A stretch of DNA of 64,000 nt from Elephas maximus indicus (GCF_024166365.1 NC_064839.1:16602878-16666877); one strand, 5' to 3'. Shown: positions 46,095 through 57,215, numbered from the stretch's first letter. A program made the numbers and translations. Notes: generated by a model from the letters alone, not told the origin.

Positions 46095-46200
46095 CTCTCT
46101 TAGATATCTAGTGCTGCTCTAACAGAAATACCACAAGTGAATGGCTTTAACAAACAGAAATGTATTCTCTCACAATTTAGAGGCTAGAACTGACATGACT
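46095..46200 (-). repeat. MaLR-like LTR 3' fragment
   Basis: TTAGATATCTAGTGCTGCTC, TAACAGAAATACCACAAGTG and GTATTCTCTCACAATTTAG are the reverse of the LTR 3' end at 36160-36249. Confidence 0.8.
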
Positions 46201-46264
46201 TTACTCTTCAGATCTCCCCAGGCTCCCGTGTGAGCTCCCTCATGTTTGACCAGACCCAGGCCCA

Positions 46265-47074
46265 ATGTGGAGCAGATATCCCTTGCCAAGGCCCATTCCA
46301 CAACAGTCTATCTGCATTTATGGTCAGCAGCCTTGCCCCAAATTTCAATCTTTCCATCCTCAACCCACATTTGGGGCCCCTAACAGGGATCACTCTCTCA
46401 ATTCCCCTTTCATCTACCTATCACTGCTTCTTCAGTTACCCCCACCCACTCCAGTAGCCGGCACCTCTTCAGATTCAGCACCCAAGCCTGCCTTTGATGA
46501 AATTGGTATGGGATCTGTACCACACCTTGTTCCCAGGCTGTCACCTTCCAGTTTCTTCCTGTATCCCTGAAAGCTTTTTCCTTTGGGAAACCTGGCAGCC
46601 CCAACACAAGCTCCAGACATAACTTACACTGCAGGCGAGGCACCCGATGGCAGAACAACTCAATCAGCTTTTGCAGGCTTGAAACCCCCATGTTCTGCCT
46701 TTGGCAACCTGTCAGCCCCTAGCCAGCCTTTGGTGGAACCTCAGGTGTTTCCAGACTTGCACAGACACTATTTCTTGGCTTGGGTGTGCCCCACAGGGGA
46801 CAGTAGCTGACCTTTTGCTAACGTCACTCAAGACACTTTTGCATTTATAGGTTCTGCAGCCACTATGCATAGTGGCGACTTTGGGGTCATTGTGTCTGCT
46901 CCAGGCCCCAGCTCCCTGTCTGAAACATTTAGCTTTGTAGTAGGGCCGAGGGGGACATTCAGCACCACATCTCAGGTTAGGGGAGGTTTAGACCTGGGCA
47001 CCAGTGTCCTGCCAGCCTATAGCACACCTTTTGCAACTGAAGAGGCCAGCTTACTGAGAGCAGATCCTTGGTGA
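46265..47074 (+). pseudogene. Possible FG-nucleoporin-like (POM121-like) relic
   Basis: Three open stretches (46265-46570, 46583-46810, 46865-47074) lie in the same reading frame, separated by few stops, over 810 bases. They encode a Ser/Thr/Pro/Ala-rich peptide with repeated FG-type words: PQPTFGAP, LAAPTQAP, SAFGNLSAPSQP and SLSETFSFVVG. Composition and words recall the C-terminal FG region of POM121-type nuclear-pore proteins. Frame conservation suggests decayed coding sequence, with no introns seen. I cannot confirm homology; a low-complexity coincidence is possible. Confidence 0.25.
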
Positions 47075-47250
47075 GAGACACGTTCCTCCCTGAATGAAGT
47101 CAGACCACCTTGGGCCTGCCTAGCCAAAGCACAACCATCACTACTGGGGAGAAAGCATCGCTGAGAAGATATAGATACCAGAAGACAGTTTTGTTCCTGC
47201 TTGTATTCAGATGCCAGGAAGCCACCCAACCAGGGACCATCAGTTGTAGC

Positions 47251-47300
47251 TGAGGGTGGGGTGGGGTGGGGTGGGGTGGGGTGGGGGGGCGGGGGGGGGA
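47251..47300 (+). repeat. (GGGGT)n and G-run, potential G-quadruplex
   Basis: GAGGGTGGGGTGGGGTGGGG continues to a G7-C-G9 run: at least seven successive G runs of three or more. Fits the G-quadruplex sequence rule. Confidence 0.95.
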
Positions 47301-47853
47301 GTGCTTCCTGTAGGAGTCCATAGGGAAAAATAAGTGAACTCCGGTAAAAGACTGCCTCTGATGGCACCCTCACCGGCCCGCCACGCTCTTTCGTTAGCAC
47401 GTCATTCATTTATTTACTGAGCTGGTGCTGCGTTCCCAGCCCTGTGATGGGACGGTGCTGTGGGGCACAGGGGTGATTGGTCAGCCCCAACCCTCTCAGG
47501 AGGTCCGAGCCCTACAAAAGGGACAGGGGCTACAAAAGGGAAGAGGGTCTGGAGGACAGGGGGCGGGGCGTCTGAACATGTGAAAGGGCCAAGGTTGGCG
47601 GCCAGCGCTGCTGAGGGACCCTTGCGGGCCCTCTCCCTGCTTAGGGAGAGCCTGCCAGACCGGCCTCAAGGTCCCCTCGTCTGAGAAATCCCCTTCCCTG
47701 CTGGTCCATGTGTGGGAAAACAGCGCCCTCTGCTGGCCCCTCCTGATAACACGCCTAAGTACGATCCCCACCCATCCTGTGGCCAATTAAGACCTCGGTT
47801 GCCTCTCCCCACATCTCCAGATAGCCAGATAATGGAGAATAAAGTGAGAAGAA
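47301..47853. other. G+C-rich unassigned sequence
   Basis: Two imperfect CTACAAAAGGGA repeats at about 47510-47540. No gene; frames on both strands lack a recognisable domain. Confidence 0.45.
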
Positions 47854-48055
47854 GGAACTCTGATGGTGCAGTGGTTAAGTGCTTGGCTGCTAACCAAAAG
47901 GTTAGCGGTTTGAACCCACCAGTGGCTCCTCGGGAGACAGATGTGGCAGTCTGCTTCGGTAAAGATGGATAGTCTTGGACACCCCATGGGGCAGTTCTAC
48001 TCTGTCCTATAGGGTCGCTATGAGTCCGAATGGACTCACGGCAGTGAGTGGGTTA
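47854..48055 (+). repeat. AfroSINE, extended-body subtype
   Basis: Head GGAACTCTGATGGTGCAGTGG, then an extra internal segment (GATGTGGCAGTCTGCTTCGG, TAAAGATGGATAGTCTTGG) absent from most copies, then the usual CCCCATGGGGCAGTTC body and tail. Confidence 0.93.
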
Positions 48056-48320
48056 CAGTGACAGGTGCTTCCTCTGCTCTCAGCTGCAGTCTCCGGATTA
48101 GTGCATCAGGCTGTTCGTAGTCTCCTTTACTCTGAGCCATAGCCCCTCCCTGCCCACTGTCCCGCGGGATAGAAGTGCGCAAGCTAGTTACTGTGCCTTA
48201 TGAGGCCGTGGGTGGCCTGGCTTTACCTCGCAGGCTTTACCTCTTGTTGCTTCCCTTTAAACTTCAGATCAGTGGTTCTTTCGTTCTGGGGTATGGGAGA
48301 GGGTGTCAAATGTCGCTTTA

Positions 48321-48487
48321 ACTAAACCAAACCCACTGCAGGGGAGTCGATTAGACTCACAGAGAGAGACCCTATAGGACAGAGTAGGGCTGCCCCAAAG
48401 AGTTTCCAGGGAGCACCTGGTGGATTCGAACTGCCAACCTTTTGGTTAGTAGCTATGGCACTTAACCACTATGCCACCAGGGTTTCC
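48321..48487 (-). repeat. AfroSINE with target duplication
   Basis: AACCAAACCCACTGCAGG to TAACCACTATGCCACCAGGG. Flanked by AAATGTCGCTTTA (48308-48320) and AAATATCCCTTTA (48488-48500), two mismatches. Confidence 0.93.
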
Positions 48488-48500
48488 AAATATCCCTTTA

Positions 48501-49215
48501 GGTATCTATAAAAGCTGTCAACCTCTACCTCGGCCTCCCAGGAAAATCCTTTGGCCATAGTGAAGTCCTCGCGGCTCCCAGACTATCCATGCCTGCCATC
48601 CCCTCTAGGTCTTCGCCTGGTCCATCCACTGCCCGAGACCCTTCCTTATCTCCTGCCCTTTTACTCTAACTTCTGCTCATCCTTCAAGTCTCAGCTCCGA
48701 GGTCTCCTCCTTCAAGAAATAAGCGTTCTGACACCGCCCTCCCCCAGGCCTGGGGGACTCCTATCCAACCCGTAGGGATAATTAGGACCACGGTTGCCTT
48801 CCTCCATATCTAAAGATCTCCTCCAAGTCCTAGGACCATAAAGTGGGAAGTTCTACTTCTTACCGCACCACCCATCTCACGCCAGCGAAGGGACTGGTGT
48901 GATGACAGAAGTAGGAGTTGAGGCTTAGTAAATATTCCCTGAGGTGGTGAAGAATGAAGTGGACAGACCAGCGTCTACGCCAGAGCACAGACCCTCCGTA
49001 CGGCAGCCCCAGACCCTGGAGGGCACTCGTGTAGCCGTTCATCATCCGCACCAAAATGAGGCAGGCTGGGCTATTCCGCTCCCAGGCCTCTGCTGGGCGC
49101 CACAGCACTGAGCAACATGAACAATGGTCCAGATCCCTCCTGATGTTCCAGTTTCGTAGCAGTTCGGATCGAAGAGGCTGAGGGGCCTCCCTGACTCCGG
49201 CGCCCTTTTCCTGCC
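48501..49215. other. Upstream of CpG island; L2-like piece
   Basis: 48640-48760 looks like a worn L2 stretch (CATCCTTCAAGTCTCAGCTCC, TCTCCTCCTTCAAGAAAT). The long minus-strand frame 48860-49564 is not supported as a gene: no domain and it crosses the CpG island. Confidence 0.4.
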
Positions 49216-49219
49216 TAGC

Positions 49220-49520
49220 TGCAGGGGTTGAGGGAGGTACGCACGTGCACAGAGAGGCCCACCTTCGACCCGGAACCTTAGTGCCCTGGCGCAGCGGACC
49301 GCACGGTCCCGGGAGCGTGCGCAGCCGGAAGTGGCTGCTGAGGGCTTGGGGCTTGGATTGGCGCGCGGAACCTGCCGCGGCGGATGAGAAATCGCAGAGA
49401 ATCAGGATGGAGGCCGTGGCGACTGCGGAACCCGATGAGGGTGAGGCCCCGGCCGCGCGGAGGCGGAAGAAGGGCGTGGCTGCAGTGTCCCTGAGAAATG
49501 ATTCCCCGGGAACGTAAAGG
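49220..49520. promoter_or_regulatory. CpG island, probable promoter
   Basis: Dense CpG with GCGCAGCGGACCGCACGG, GCGTGCGCAGCCGGAAGTGG (NRF1-like GCGTGCGC beside an ETS-like CCGGAAGTG) and CCTGCCGCGGCGG. This motif pair is typical of broad TATA-less mammalian promoters. CpG survival in a decayed neighbourhood suggests an active germline promoter. Confidence 0.75.
49407..49440 (+). CDS. Putative first coding exon of a CpG-island gene
   Basis: ATCAGGATGG gives a Kozak-like start; the ATG at 49407 opens MEAVATAEPDE and then meets GG|GTGAGG, a good donor, in phase 1. From memory the human CCDC97 protein begins MEAVATATAAKEPDKG, so this peptide matches it closely apart from a four-residue gap. No downstream CCDC97 exon is visible in the next 14 kb, and the expected neighbours (HNRNPUL1 upstream in human) are absent, so identity is only a suggestion. 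The frame continues open for 25 more codons into the intron before a stop, so a short unspliced ORF is the alternative. Confidence 0.4.
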
Positions 49521-49681
49521 AGGACTCTTCGTAGGGGACACCTGTCCTCAGCCTTACCTGTCACCTTCCCAGTTGTCCAGGTTAACTTCTCTTGTCACAG
49601 ACCGACTTCCTAGCCACCCCACCTCCAAAATTAACCTCTTCCGAGTTCCAGACCAGCCCTTTCCACGTCCCAAACAGGAAA

Positions 49682-49810
49682 CAAACCCAAACCCGTTGCC
49701 GTCGAGTCGATTCAAAGCGACCCTATAGGGACAGAGTAGGACTGCTCCATAGGGTTTCCGAGGGGCGGCTGGTGGATTGGAATTGCCGACCTTTTGGTTA
49801 GCGGCTGTAA
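49682..49810 (-). repeat. AfroSINE, head-truncated
   Basis: CCCGTTGCCGTCGAGTCGATTC to GACCTTTTGGTTAGCGGCTGTA; lacks the tRNA-like start. Confidence 0.93.
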
Positions 49811-50919
49811 TGTCGCAGGCTAACCTAGTTCCTTACCAGGCTAATTCTCAGGTTAACTTAAACTTTTTCCCTGTCTTGGGCTAAGTCTCCCACCTTCTCA
49901 CATTACCTACATATAATCCAGGATAACTTCCTCGTATCAGGATCCTTAGTGTAATGACATCTACAAAGATCCTTTTTTTGGCTATATAAGGTAACATCCA
50001 CAGGTTCTAGGGATTAGAAAGTGGATCTCTTTTGGGGGTCTTTTTTTTTTTTCTTAGCCTATCACAGCCTCCTTCACCAGTATGTCTTCTCCCCATCTGT
50101 TCAATGGGCCTTCTTCTCTTACCATCCTGCACTGCTTACACACCCTGCCCCCCTTCATTTCCTCAACAGTCTCTTGGACACCTCCCCTGGATGTCCCTGG
50201 GGTCATTACACCTTCCATACCTGAAACCGGCCTCAGCATCTTCCCCCAGGAAAAAAAAAAAATTTTTTTTCCCCTTTATTCCATGTCCCAGCCTCAGTGA
50301 CACTCTGTGCCCCAGCCAGAGCCCTGGACTTTGTCCTGGATGCTTCCCTCCCCACCCAGAACTTCATTCCCATGGCTTGTCCACTCGGCCTCCTGAGTGT
50401 CTTTCTAAGCCCCACTGCTGTCCACACACACCCCCCGCCACCCTGGTCCAGCTCAGTCTTCTCTTGCCTCAGTGATTGAAACTATCCCATCACCCTTTCT
50501 CACTTCCTTTCTCCACCAAGCCACCTAAAGGAGTTGTGTATACTTTTCTGTCTTCACTTATTTCCTGGCTTGCTGCAGTCTTAATCCAGTTCCCGCCACT
50601 TTCAGAAAACAGCCATTCCCAAGAGTTGCCCGGTACTCAGCTCTCCTGTTATCTTGGCCTGTATTGTCTTTGATCTTGCTTGTCGCCCCCATCATACTGG
50701 ATGCTCCCTGAGAGCAGGGCATGGATTGGATTCATCTCTTGGGTTCTCACCTCAGAGCCTTGCACAGCGTTGAGTCACAGAAGAGTGGCTGGGTCAGTGT
50801 GTGAATGAGTGAGTGAGGGAACAAGTTAATGAAGGCATTCATGAGTTTGTGAACAAGTGAAAAGGCAAACGCTGGAGTGTTCAATGAGTGAGGTGGCAAG
50901 CAACCAAGGAGACACACCA
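49811..50919. other. Intronic or intergenic sequence
   Basis: Contains pyrimidine-rich stretches and an A12T8 junction at about 50251-50271. An old repeat piece is near 50690-50850 (GGATGCTCCCTGAGAGCAGGGC). The 147-codon frame at 50032-50475 is Pro/Leu/Ser-rich low complexity without a domain. Confidence 0.4.
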
Positions 50920-51510
50920 GGCACAGTCTGCCTCACGCTGCGCTTGCTGTTCCCTCTGCCTGGAACACTCTTCCCCTACAAGTCCCAAGGCTCAGTCCCT
51001 CGCCACCTTCAGTTCTCTACTCAGATACCACGTCTGGGGACGGCCTTATCTGATCATTTCATTTAGAATTGCAGCCTTTCCTCTATTCCCTTCCCCATCA
51101 CTCTTTATTTCTCTACATATTTCTTGAAACGACCTTTCACACTCTAAGTTTTCAACAATTATAATTACTTATGTAATTATGTTGTTAATTGTGTGTGTGC
51201 CCCGCTAAAGGTCAGCCTTTTAAGGGCAGGAGGTTTTATCTGTCTTGTTCCCTGTGGTATCTCTAGGGCCTAAAACAGTGCCCAGAATACAGTAAATCCC
51301 CAAACCAAACCCATTGCTGTTGAGTTGATTCCAACTCATAATGATGCCATAGGGCAGAGTAGAACCGCCCCATAGGGTTTCTACGGAGCTGCTGGTGGGT
51401 TCAAACGACCGACCTTTTTGGTTAGCAGCCAAGCTCTTAACCACTATGCCACCAGGGCTCCTAGAATATAGTAGGTGCTCAATAAATGTGAAAGGAGGGA
51501 GGGATTTAGC
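50920..51510 (+). repeat. L2 LINE 3' end, split by a SINE
   Basis: CTTGCTGTTCCCTCTGCCTGG, TTCTCTACTCAGATACCACG, GTATCTCTAGGGCCTAAAACAGTGCCCAGAATACAGTA, then after the SINE AGAATATAGTAGGTGCTCAATAAATGTG: an unusually clear L2 3' end. Confidence 0.85.
51295..51462 (-). repeat. AfroSINE inserted in L2
   Basis: ACCCATTGCTGTTGAGTTGATTCC to TAACCACTATGCCACCAGGG. Flanked by AGAATACAGTA (51284-51294) and AGAATATAGTA (51463-51473). Confidence 0.95.
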
Positions 51511-52061
51511 ACCAGTCTCTCCCTCTTTCCCCACTGCCACCCCTGGACTGACAAATCTCCCCCTCCAACAGGCTGCATGGAGCACAGTCCTGGCCACTGT
51601 GCTCTTGATATTAGGCAAAGTGGGTGTGTGTATTTCAGTGTTTAACAGAGACTGCAAAATTGTCCTTTAGCCAGCCTGTGATGCAGAAGGGATGGGAGGA
51701 GGGGACTGAAGAAAATTTGCTGGACTTCATTGAACTGGTAAATATTTGAGACAAGACACAAAGTAGCAGAGGGAATGTCACTTTTTGCTCTTTAATTGTC
51801 ACGATGTAAGAAGTGTCTTGGGTGGGCCATACAGACCCTGCCCAATGCCAGTGTGCTGGCTGTCGACCTGGAAATATGTTTTAAAAAATTCTGAATTAGG
51901 TTAGTGATGTGAAGATGATGAACAAATAATGATAACCAGAATAATTGTATCAAAACAAGAAATGTCAAGAGAAAATTTAATTTGATACATTCTATATTTT
52001 CTTTGGTGTGGTCCTTCTGTAATGGGTGTTAGAAACTTTAGGTTGTATATTTAATGATTTT
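51511..52061. other. Unassigned sequence
   Basis: No gene or confident repeat seen. Confidence 0.5.
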
Positions 52062-52071
52062 TATTGTATGT

Positions 52072-52239
52072 CTGGAAACCCTGGTGGTGTAGCGGCTAAG
52101 AGCTATGGCTGCTAACCAAAGGGTCGGCAGTTCGAATCTGCCAGGTGCTTCTTGGAAACTCTATGGGGTTTCTATGTCCTACAGGGTTGCTATGAGTCAG
52201 AATCGACTTGACAGCAATGGGTTTGGTTTTTGGTTTGAG
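52072..52239 (+). repeat. AfroSINE with target duplication
   Basis: CTGGAAACCCTGGTGGTGTAG to CGACTTGACAGCAATGGG. Flanked by exact TATTGTATGT at 52062-52071 and 52240-52249. Confidence 0.97.
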
Positions 52240-52249
52240 TATTGTATGT

Positions 52250-52835
52250 TTGATCAACTTGCCTATAAAATAACACAAAAATGCCAAGAATTTCAAAGAA
52301 CCCCATTTGAAGCATTCACTTTTTTTTTGGTAATTTCTATCAACATGAAAGGCGTTAATGCTTTCCATTGTTTACATTTTGCATAGTCCTTTTCATGTAT
52401 TTATATAGTCTATATAAAAAAAAATTATATATATATATATATATTTTTTTTTTTTTGGTAAGTCTGTTTTCCTGTATGAAACACTAAGGTTTACTTAAGC
52501 ATTCCCCCCTGCCCACCCCATTATTGGATATCTAAGTTGCTTTTTATTTTCTGTTATAAATAAAGGGCTAGAATCATAAACAAAGTGTTGTTTACTTTTC
52601 GGCTATATCTTGATCTGTGTTCTTCAAAATAAAATTGCTGGGCTTCTTATTAGGTGTCACCAGAAATGTTGTGAGTATTTGACAGGAATGCGTGAAATCG
52701 TCACTTCTTCCCTTCCCCCCCTGCCCCGTCCCCCAAGAGGATTGGGTTTTATCATTTTAGTTTTTCATCTTGGTTTAGTAGTTGTAAGATTTTTGCTTCA
52801 CTGGTTTGTTGGTATGTGTGTGTGTTTTGAGCTCA
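52250..52835. other. AT-rich sequence with (TA)n
   Basis: (TA)9-like tract at about 52425-52445 followed by T14. The rest is unassigned. Confidence 0.5.
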
Positions 52836-52839
52836 AGAG

Positions 52840-53045
52840 GGCAATATTTGCCCAAAAGCAAAGACAAGAAACCAGGAAGGGATAGGAAATCAGGACCAAA
52901 GGAAACAGGGAACCCAGGGTGGAAGAGAGGAGAGTGGGACATGTGAGGGGGGAATCCAAGGCTGTGAAACACTGTATGTACAAACTGTTGAATAGGAATC
53001 TAATTTACTCTGTAAACTTTCTCCTAATACACAGTAGGAGAAAAC
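52840..53045 (+). mobile_element. L1 3' end
   Basis: GGGAACCCAGGGTGGAAGAGAGG, GTATGTACAAACTGTTGAATAGGAATCTAATTTAC, TGTAAACTTTCTCCTAATACACAG then an AACAAACAAAC tail: the plus-strand form of the L1 3' ends at 39.6 and 57.1 kb. Confidence 0.75.
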
Positions 53046-53207
53046 AAACAAACAAAAAATCTCTTAGAGAACGATGGACCTGGAGCTGGGTCTACAGACT
53101 CGGTTTGAGACACATTCCTCAATGTTTGAAAAGCATTGCTTTATTTCATATGCTTCTCATGAATTTAATTTTTGCTGTCAAGTTTAAACAATTAAGATAG
53201 AGATGCT

Positions 53208-53219
53208 GACATTATAGTT
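53208..53219. repeat. Target-site duplication, left copy (third RTE)
   Basis: GACATTATAGTT, repeated exactly at 56425-56436. Confidence 0.95.
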
Positions 53220-56200
53220 CTCCCACGCGTCTGTCAGTTTATCATACTTTGGGGGCTTGCGTGCTGCTGTGATGCTGGAAGCTATGCCATCGGCATTTAA
53301 ATACCAGCAGGGTCACCCATGGTGGACAGACTAAGACAGACTTGGAAGAAGGACCTGGTGGTCTACTTCTGAAGAGAATTAGCCGGTGAAAACCTTATGA
53401 ATAGCAGCAGGACATTGTCTGATATAGTGCCGGAATATGAGCCTCTCAGGTTGGAAGGCACTCAAAATACTACTGGGGAAGGGCTGCCTCCACAAAGTAG
53501 AGTCAAGCTTAATGATGTGAATGGAGTCCAGCTTTCAGGACCTTCATTTGCTGATGTGGCATGACTCAAAATGAAAAGCAACAGCTGCATTCCACTAATA
53601 ATGGGAACATGGAATGTATGAAGTACGAATCTAGGAAAATTGGAAATCCTCAAAAATGAAATGGAATGCATAAACATCAATATCCCAGGCATTGGTGAGC
53701 TGAAGTGGATTGGTATTGGCCATTTTGAATTGGACAATCATATGGCCTGTGCCAAGAATAAAAACTTGAAGAGGAATAGCATTGCATTCATTGTCAGAAA
53801 GAACACTGCAAGACCTATTCTGAAGTACAATGCTGTCAGTGATAAGATGATATCCATACACCTACAAGGAAGACTGGTTAATACAACTATTATTCAGATT
53901 TACCCACCAACCACTAAGGCCAAAGATGAAGAAACTGAAGATTTTTTACCAACTTCTGCAGTCTGAAATTGATCAAACATGCAATCAGGATGCATTGATA
54001 ATTACTGGTGATTGGAATACAAAAGTTGGAAACAGAGAAGAAGGATTGGTGGTTGGAAAATATGGCCTTCATGATAGAAATGACACCAAAGATCCTGTGA
54101 TAAAATTTTGCAAGACCAATGACTTATTCCTTGCAAATATCTTTTTTCAAGAACATAAATGGTGACTATACATGTGGATCTCGCCAGATGGAATACACAG
54201 GAATCGAGTCGACTATGTTTCTGGAAAGACATGATGAAAAAGCTCAATATCATCAATCCAAACAAGGCCAGGGGCCAACTGTGGAACAGACCATCACTGC
54301 TCATACAAAGTTCAAGTTGAAACTGAAGAAAATTAGAACAAGCCCACGAGAGCCAAAGTATGACCTTGAGTATATCCCACCTGAATTTAGACACCAACTC
54401 AAGAATAGATTTGATGTGTTGAGCACTAATGGCCAAAGACCAGATGAGTTGTAGAATGACATCATGGACATGATACATAAAGAAAGCAAGATGTCATTAA
54501 AAAGACAGGAAAGAAAGAAAAGGCCAAAACGGATGTCAGAAGAGACTCTGAAACTTGCTCTTGAACGTCAAGTAGCTAAAGCAAAAGTAAGAAATGATGA
54601 AGTAGAAGACCTGAACAGAAGATTTCAAAGGGTGGCTCGAGAAGACAAAGTAAAGTATTATAAGGACATGTGCAGAGGGAGCTAGAGCTAGAAAACCAAA
54701 AGGGAAGAACATTCTTGGCATTTCTCAAGTAGAAAGAACTGAAGAAAAAATTCAAGCCTCAAGTGTCAGTATTGAAGGATCTATGGGGAAAATATTAGAT
54801 GACACAGGAAGCATCAAAAGAAGATGAAAGGAATATACAAAGTCACTATACAAAGAATTGGTCGACGTCCAACCATTTCAGGAGGTGACATATGATCAGG
54901 AACCGATGGTACTGAAGGAAGAGGCCCAAGCTGCAGTGAAGGCATGGGCGAAAATCAGGGCTCCAGGAATTGACGGAATACCAGTTTAGATGTTTCAACA
55001 AACAGATGCAGCGCTGGAAGTGCTCACTTGTCTATGCCAAGAAATTTGGAAGACAGCTACCTGGCCAGGTGACTGGAAGAGATCCATATTTATGCCTATT
55101 CCAAAGAAAGGTGATCAAACTGAATGCAGAAATTATCAAACAATATCATTAATATCACATGTAAGCAAAATTTTGCTGAAGATCATTCAAAAGTGGCAGC
55201 AGCAGCATATCCACAGGGAACTGCCAGAAATTCAAGCCGGATACAGAAGAGGACATGGAACGAGGAATATCATTGCTGATGTCAGATGGATCCTGGCTGA
55301 AAGCAGAGAATATCAGAAGGATGTTTGCCCGTGTTTTATTGACTATGCGAAGGCATTCAACTGTGTGGATCATAACGAATTATGGATAACATTGCAAAGA
55401 ATGGGAATTCCAGAACACTTAATTGTGCTCCTGAAGAACCTGTTCACAGACCAAGAGGCAGTTGTTCGAACAGAACACGGGAACACTCTGTGGTTTAAAG
55501 TCAGGAAATCTGTACATCAGGGTTGTGTGCTTTCCCTATACTTATTCAATCTGTATGCTGAGCAAATAATTTGAGAAGCTGGACTATATGAAGAAGAACG
55601 GGGCATCAGGATGGGCGGAAGACTCATTAACAACCTGCTTTATACAGATGACACAACCTTGCTTGCTGAAAGTGAAGAGGACTTGAAGCCCTTACTGATG
55701 AAGATCAAAGACCACAGCCTTCAGTATGGATTACACCTCAACATAAAGAAAACAAAAACCCTCACAACTGGACCAATGAGCAACATCATGATAAATGGAG
55801 AAAAGATTGACGTTGTCAAGGATTTCATTTTACTTGGATCCACAATCAACAGCCATGGAAGAAGCAGTCAAGAAATCAAAAGATGCATTGCATTGGGGCA
55901 AATCTGCTGCAAAAGACCTCTTTGAAGTGTTGAAAAGCAAAGGTGTCACCTTGAAGACTAAGGTGCGCCTGACCCAAGCCATGGTATTTTCAATCACATC
56001 ATATGCATGCGAAAGCTGGACAGTGAATAAAGAAGACCAAAGAAGAGTTGACGCCTTTCAATTATGGCGTTGGCGAAGAATATTGAATATACCATGGACT
56101 GCCAAAAGAACAAACAGATCTGTCTTAGACGAAGTACAACCAGAACGCTCCTTCGAAGCAAGGATGACGAGACTTCATCTCACATACTTCGACATGTTGT

Positions 56201-56424
56201 CAGGAGGGATCAGTCCCTAGAGAAGGACATTATGCTTGGTAACATAGAGGGTCAGCAAAAAAGAGGGAGACCCTCGACAAGATGAGTTAACACCGTGGCT
56301 GCAACAATGGACTCAAGCAGAACAATGATTGTGAGGATGGTACAGGACTGGGTAGTATTTGGTTCTGTTGTACACAGGGTCGCTAGGAGTTGGAACCGAC
56401 TTGAGGGGACCCAATAACAATAAC
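53220..56424 (+). mobile_element. RTE (BovB-like) LINE, full length
   Basis: A 3.2-kb plus-strand copy with an exact 12-bp target duplication and the AACAATAACGA tail. Endonuclease frames run from about 53580 to 54165 (IPGIGELKWIGIG, then ITGDWNTKVGN), a linker to about 54990, and RT from about 54990 to 56220 (AFNCVD, HQGCVLS). The polymerase motif is YTDD at 55641-55652 instead of YADD. Stops and shifts (for example TAG at 54452-54454, TGA near 54825 and 55573) break the coding region. It does not share the LWITL stop of the 22978 and 28947 copies. The full 5' end (CTCCCACGCGTCTGTCAG) makes it the best reference for the family here. Confidence 0.96.
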
Positions 56425-56436
56425 GACATTATAGTT
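56425..56436. repeat. Target-site duplication, right copy
   Basis: GACATTATAGTT, identical to 53208-53219. Confidence 0.95.
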
Positions 56437-56645
56437 TAGCAGCAAGAACTTGTTTGTGCCCTTTTTTCTTTCTCTTTTTCTGTAGTAGCCATTTAGAAAG
56501 TAGTTCACCGTTGCCTGTTTTCTATATTGCCTCTGCTTTCCTGGATGATGTTAGTTAGTATCCCATAGCTCATGGGCCGTTTCTTTTGTTTCCTCACTGC
56601 TTTTTCCATGGGATACAACCAAAATAAAAGGTTATCTTATTCATC

Positions 56646-56848
56646 TTGTTGCTGTTAGTTGCCGTTGAGTCGGTTCCCACTAGTGGCGAACCTGTGTGCG
56701 CAGTGTAGAACTGCACTCGATAGGGTTTTCAAGGCTGTGACCTTTCAGGAGCAGATCACCAGACCTGTTTTCTGAGGTGCCTCTGGGTGGGTTCAAACCA
56801 CCAAGCTTTCCGCTAAGTAGTCCAGAGCTTAACCATTTGCACCACAAA
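56646..56848 (-). repeat. AfroSINE, long-tail subtype
   Basis: TTGTTGCTGTTAGTTGCCGTTGAG start, TTCTGAGGTGCCTCTGGGTGGG middle and TTAACCATTTGCACCAC end. Confidence 0.93.
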
Positions 56849-57055
56849 AACTTGCATTCCATAGCTAATCCCTACTCCTAATCGTCATGGCATGTTATTT
56901 AAAAAGGATTTTACTGCCAAAAATCTGTCAAGTTGGCTTTTGCTGTGTTAGTTTTGTTTTGTGAGGTTTACATGACCCTGGTGTACTTTGTTTTCTCACT
57001 GTTAAATTCTCAACTGAGTTGTCCCTATTTAAAGTGTGAGACTATACCAATATGA

Positions 57056-57215
57056 TTTTTTGTTTTGTTTTGTTTAATTTTATTGTGCTGTCGGTGAAAG
57101 TTTATAGGGCAGATTTGTTTCTCACTCAAAAATTTATACACAACTTGTTTTGTGACACATTGGCAGTGATCCCCACAACGTGTCAGCCCTCTTCCCCTTT
57201 CCCTTTCCACATTTC
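57056..57215 (-). mobile_element. L1 3' end fragment
   Basis: AATTTTATTGTGCTGTCGGTGAAAG, TTCTCACTCAAAAATTTATACAC and GTGATCCCCACAACGTGTCAGC; truncated within the UTR. Confidence 0.8.

Noticed and set aside
48860..49564. 234-codon minus-strand open frame across the CpG island
   Set aside because: No recognisable domain; composition follows the G+C-rich island; long chance frames are expected in CpG islands, and the opposite strand has the better start and donor.
50032..50475. 147-codon Pro/Leu/Ser-rich frame
   Set aside because: Low-complexity translation of pyrimidine-rich DNA, no domain or coding context.
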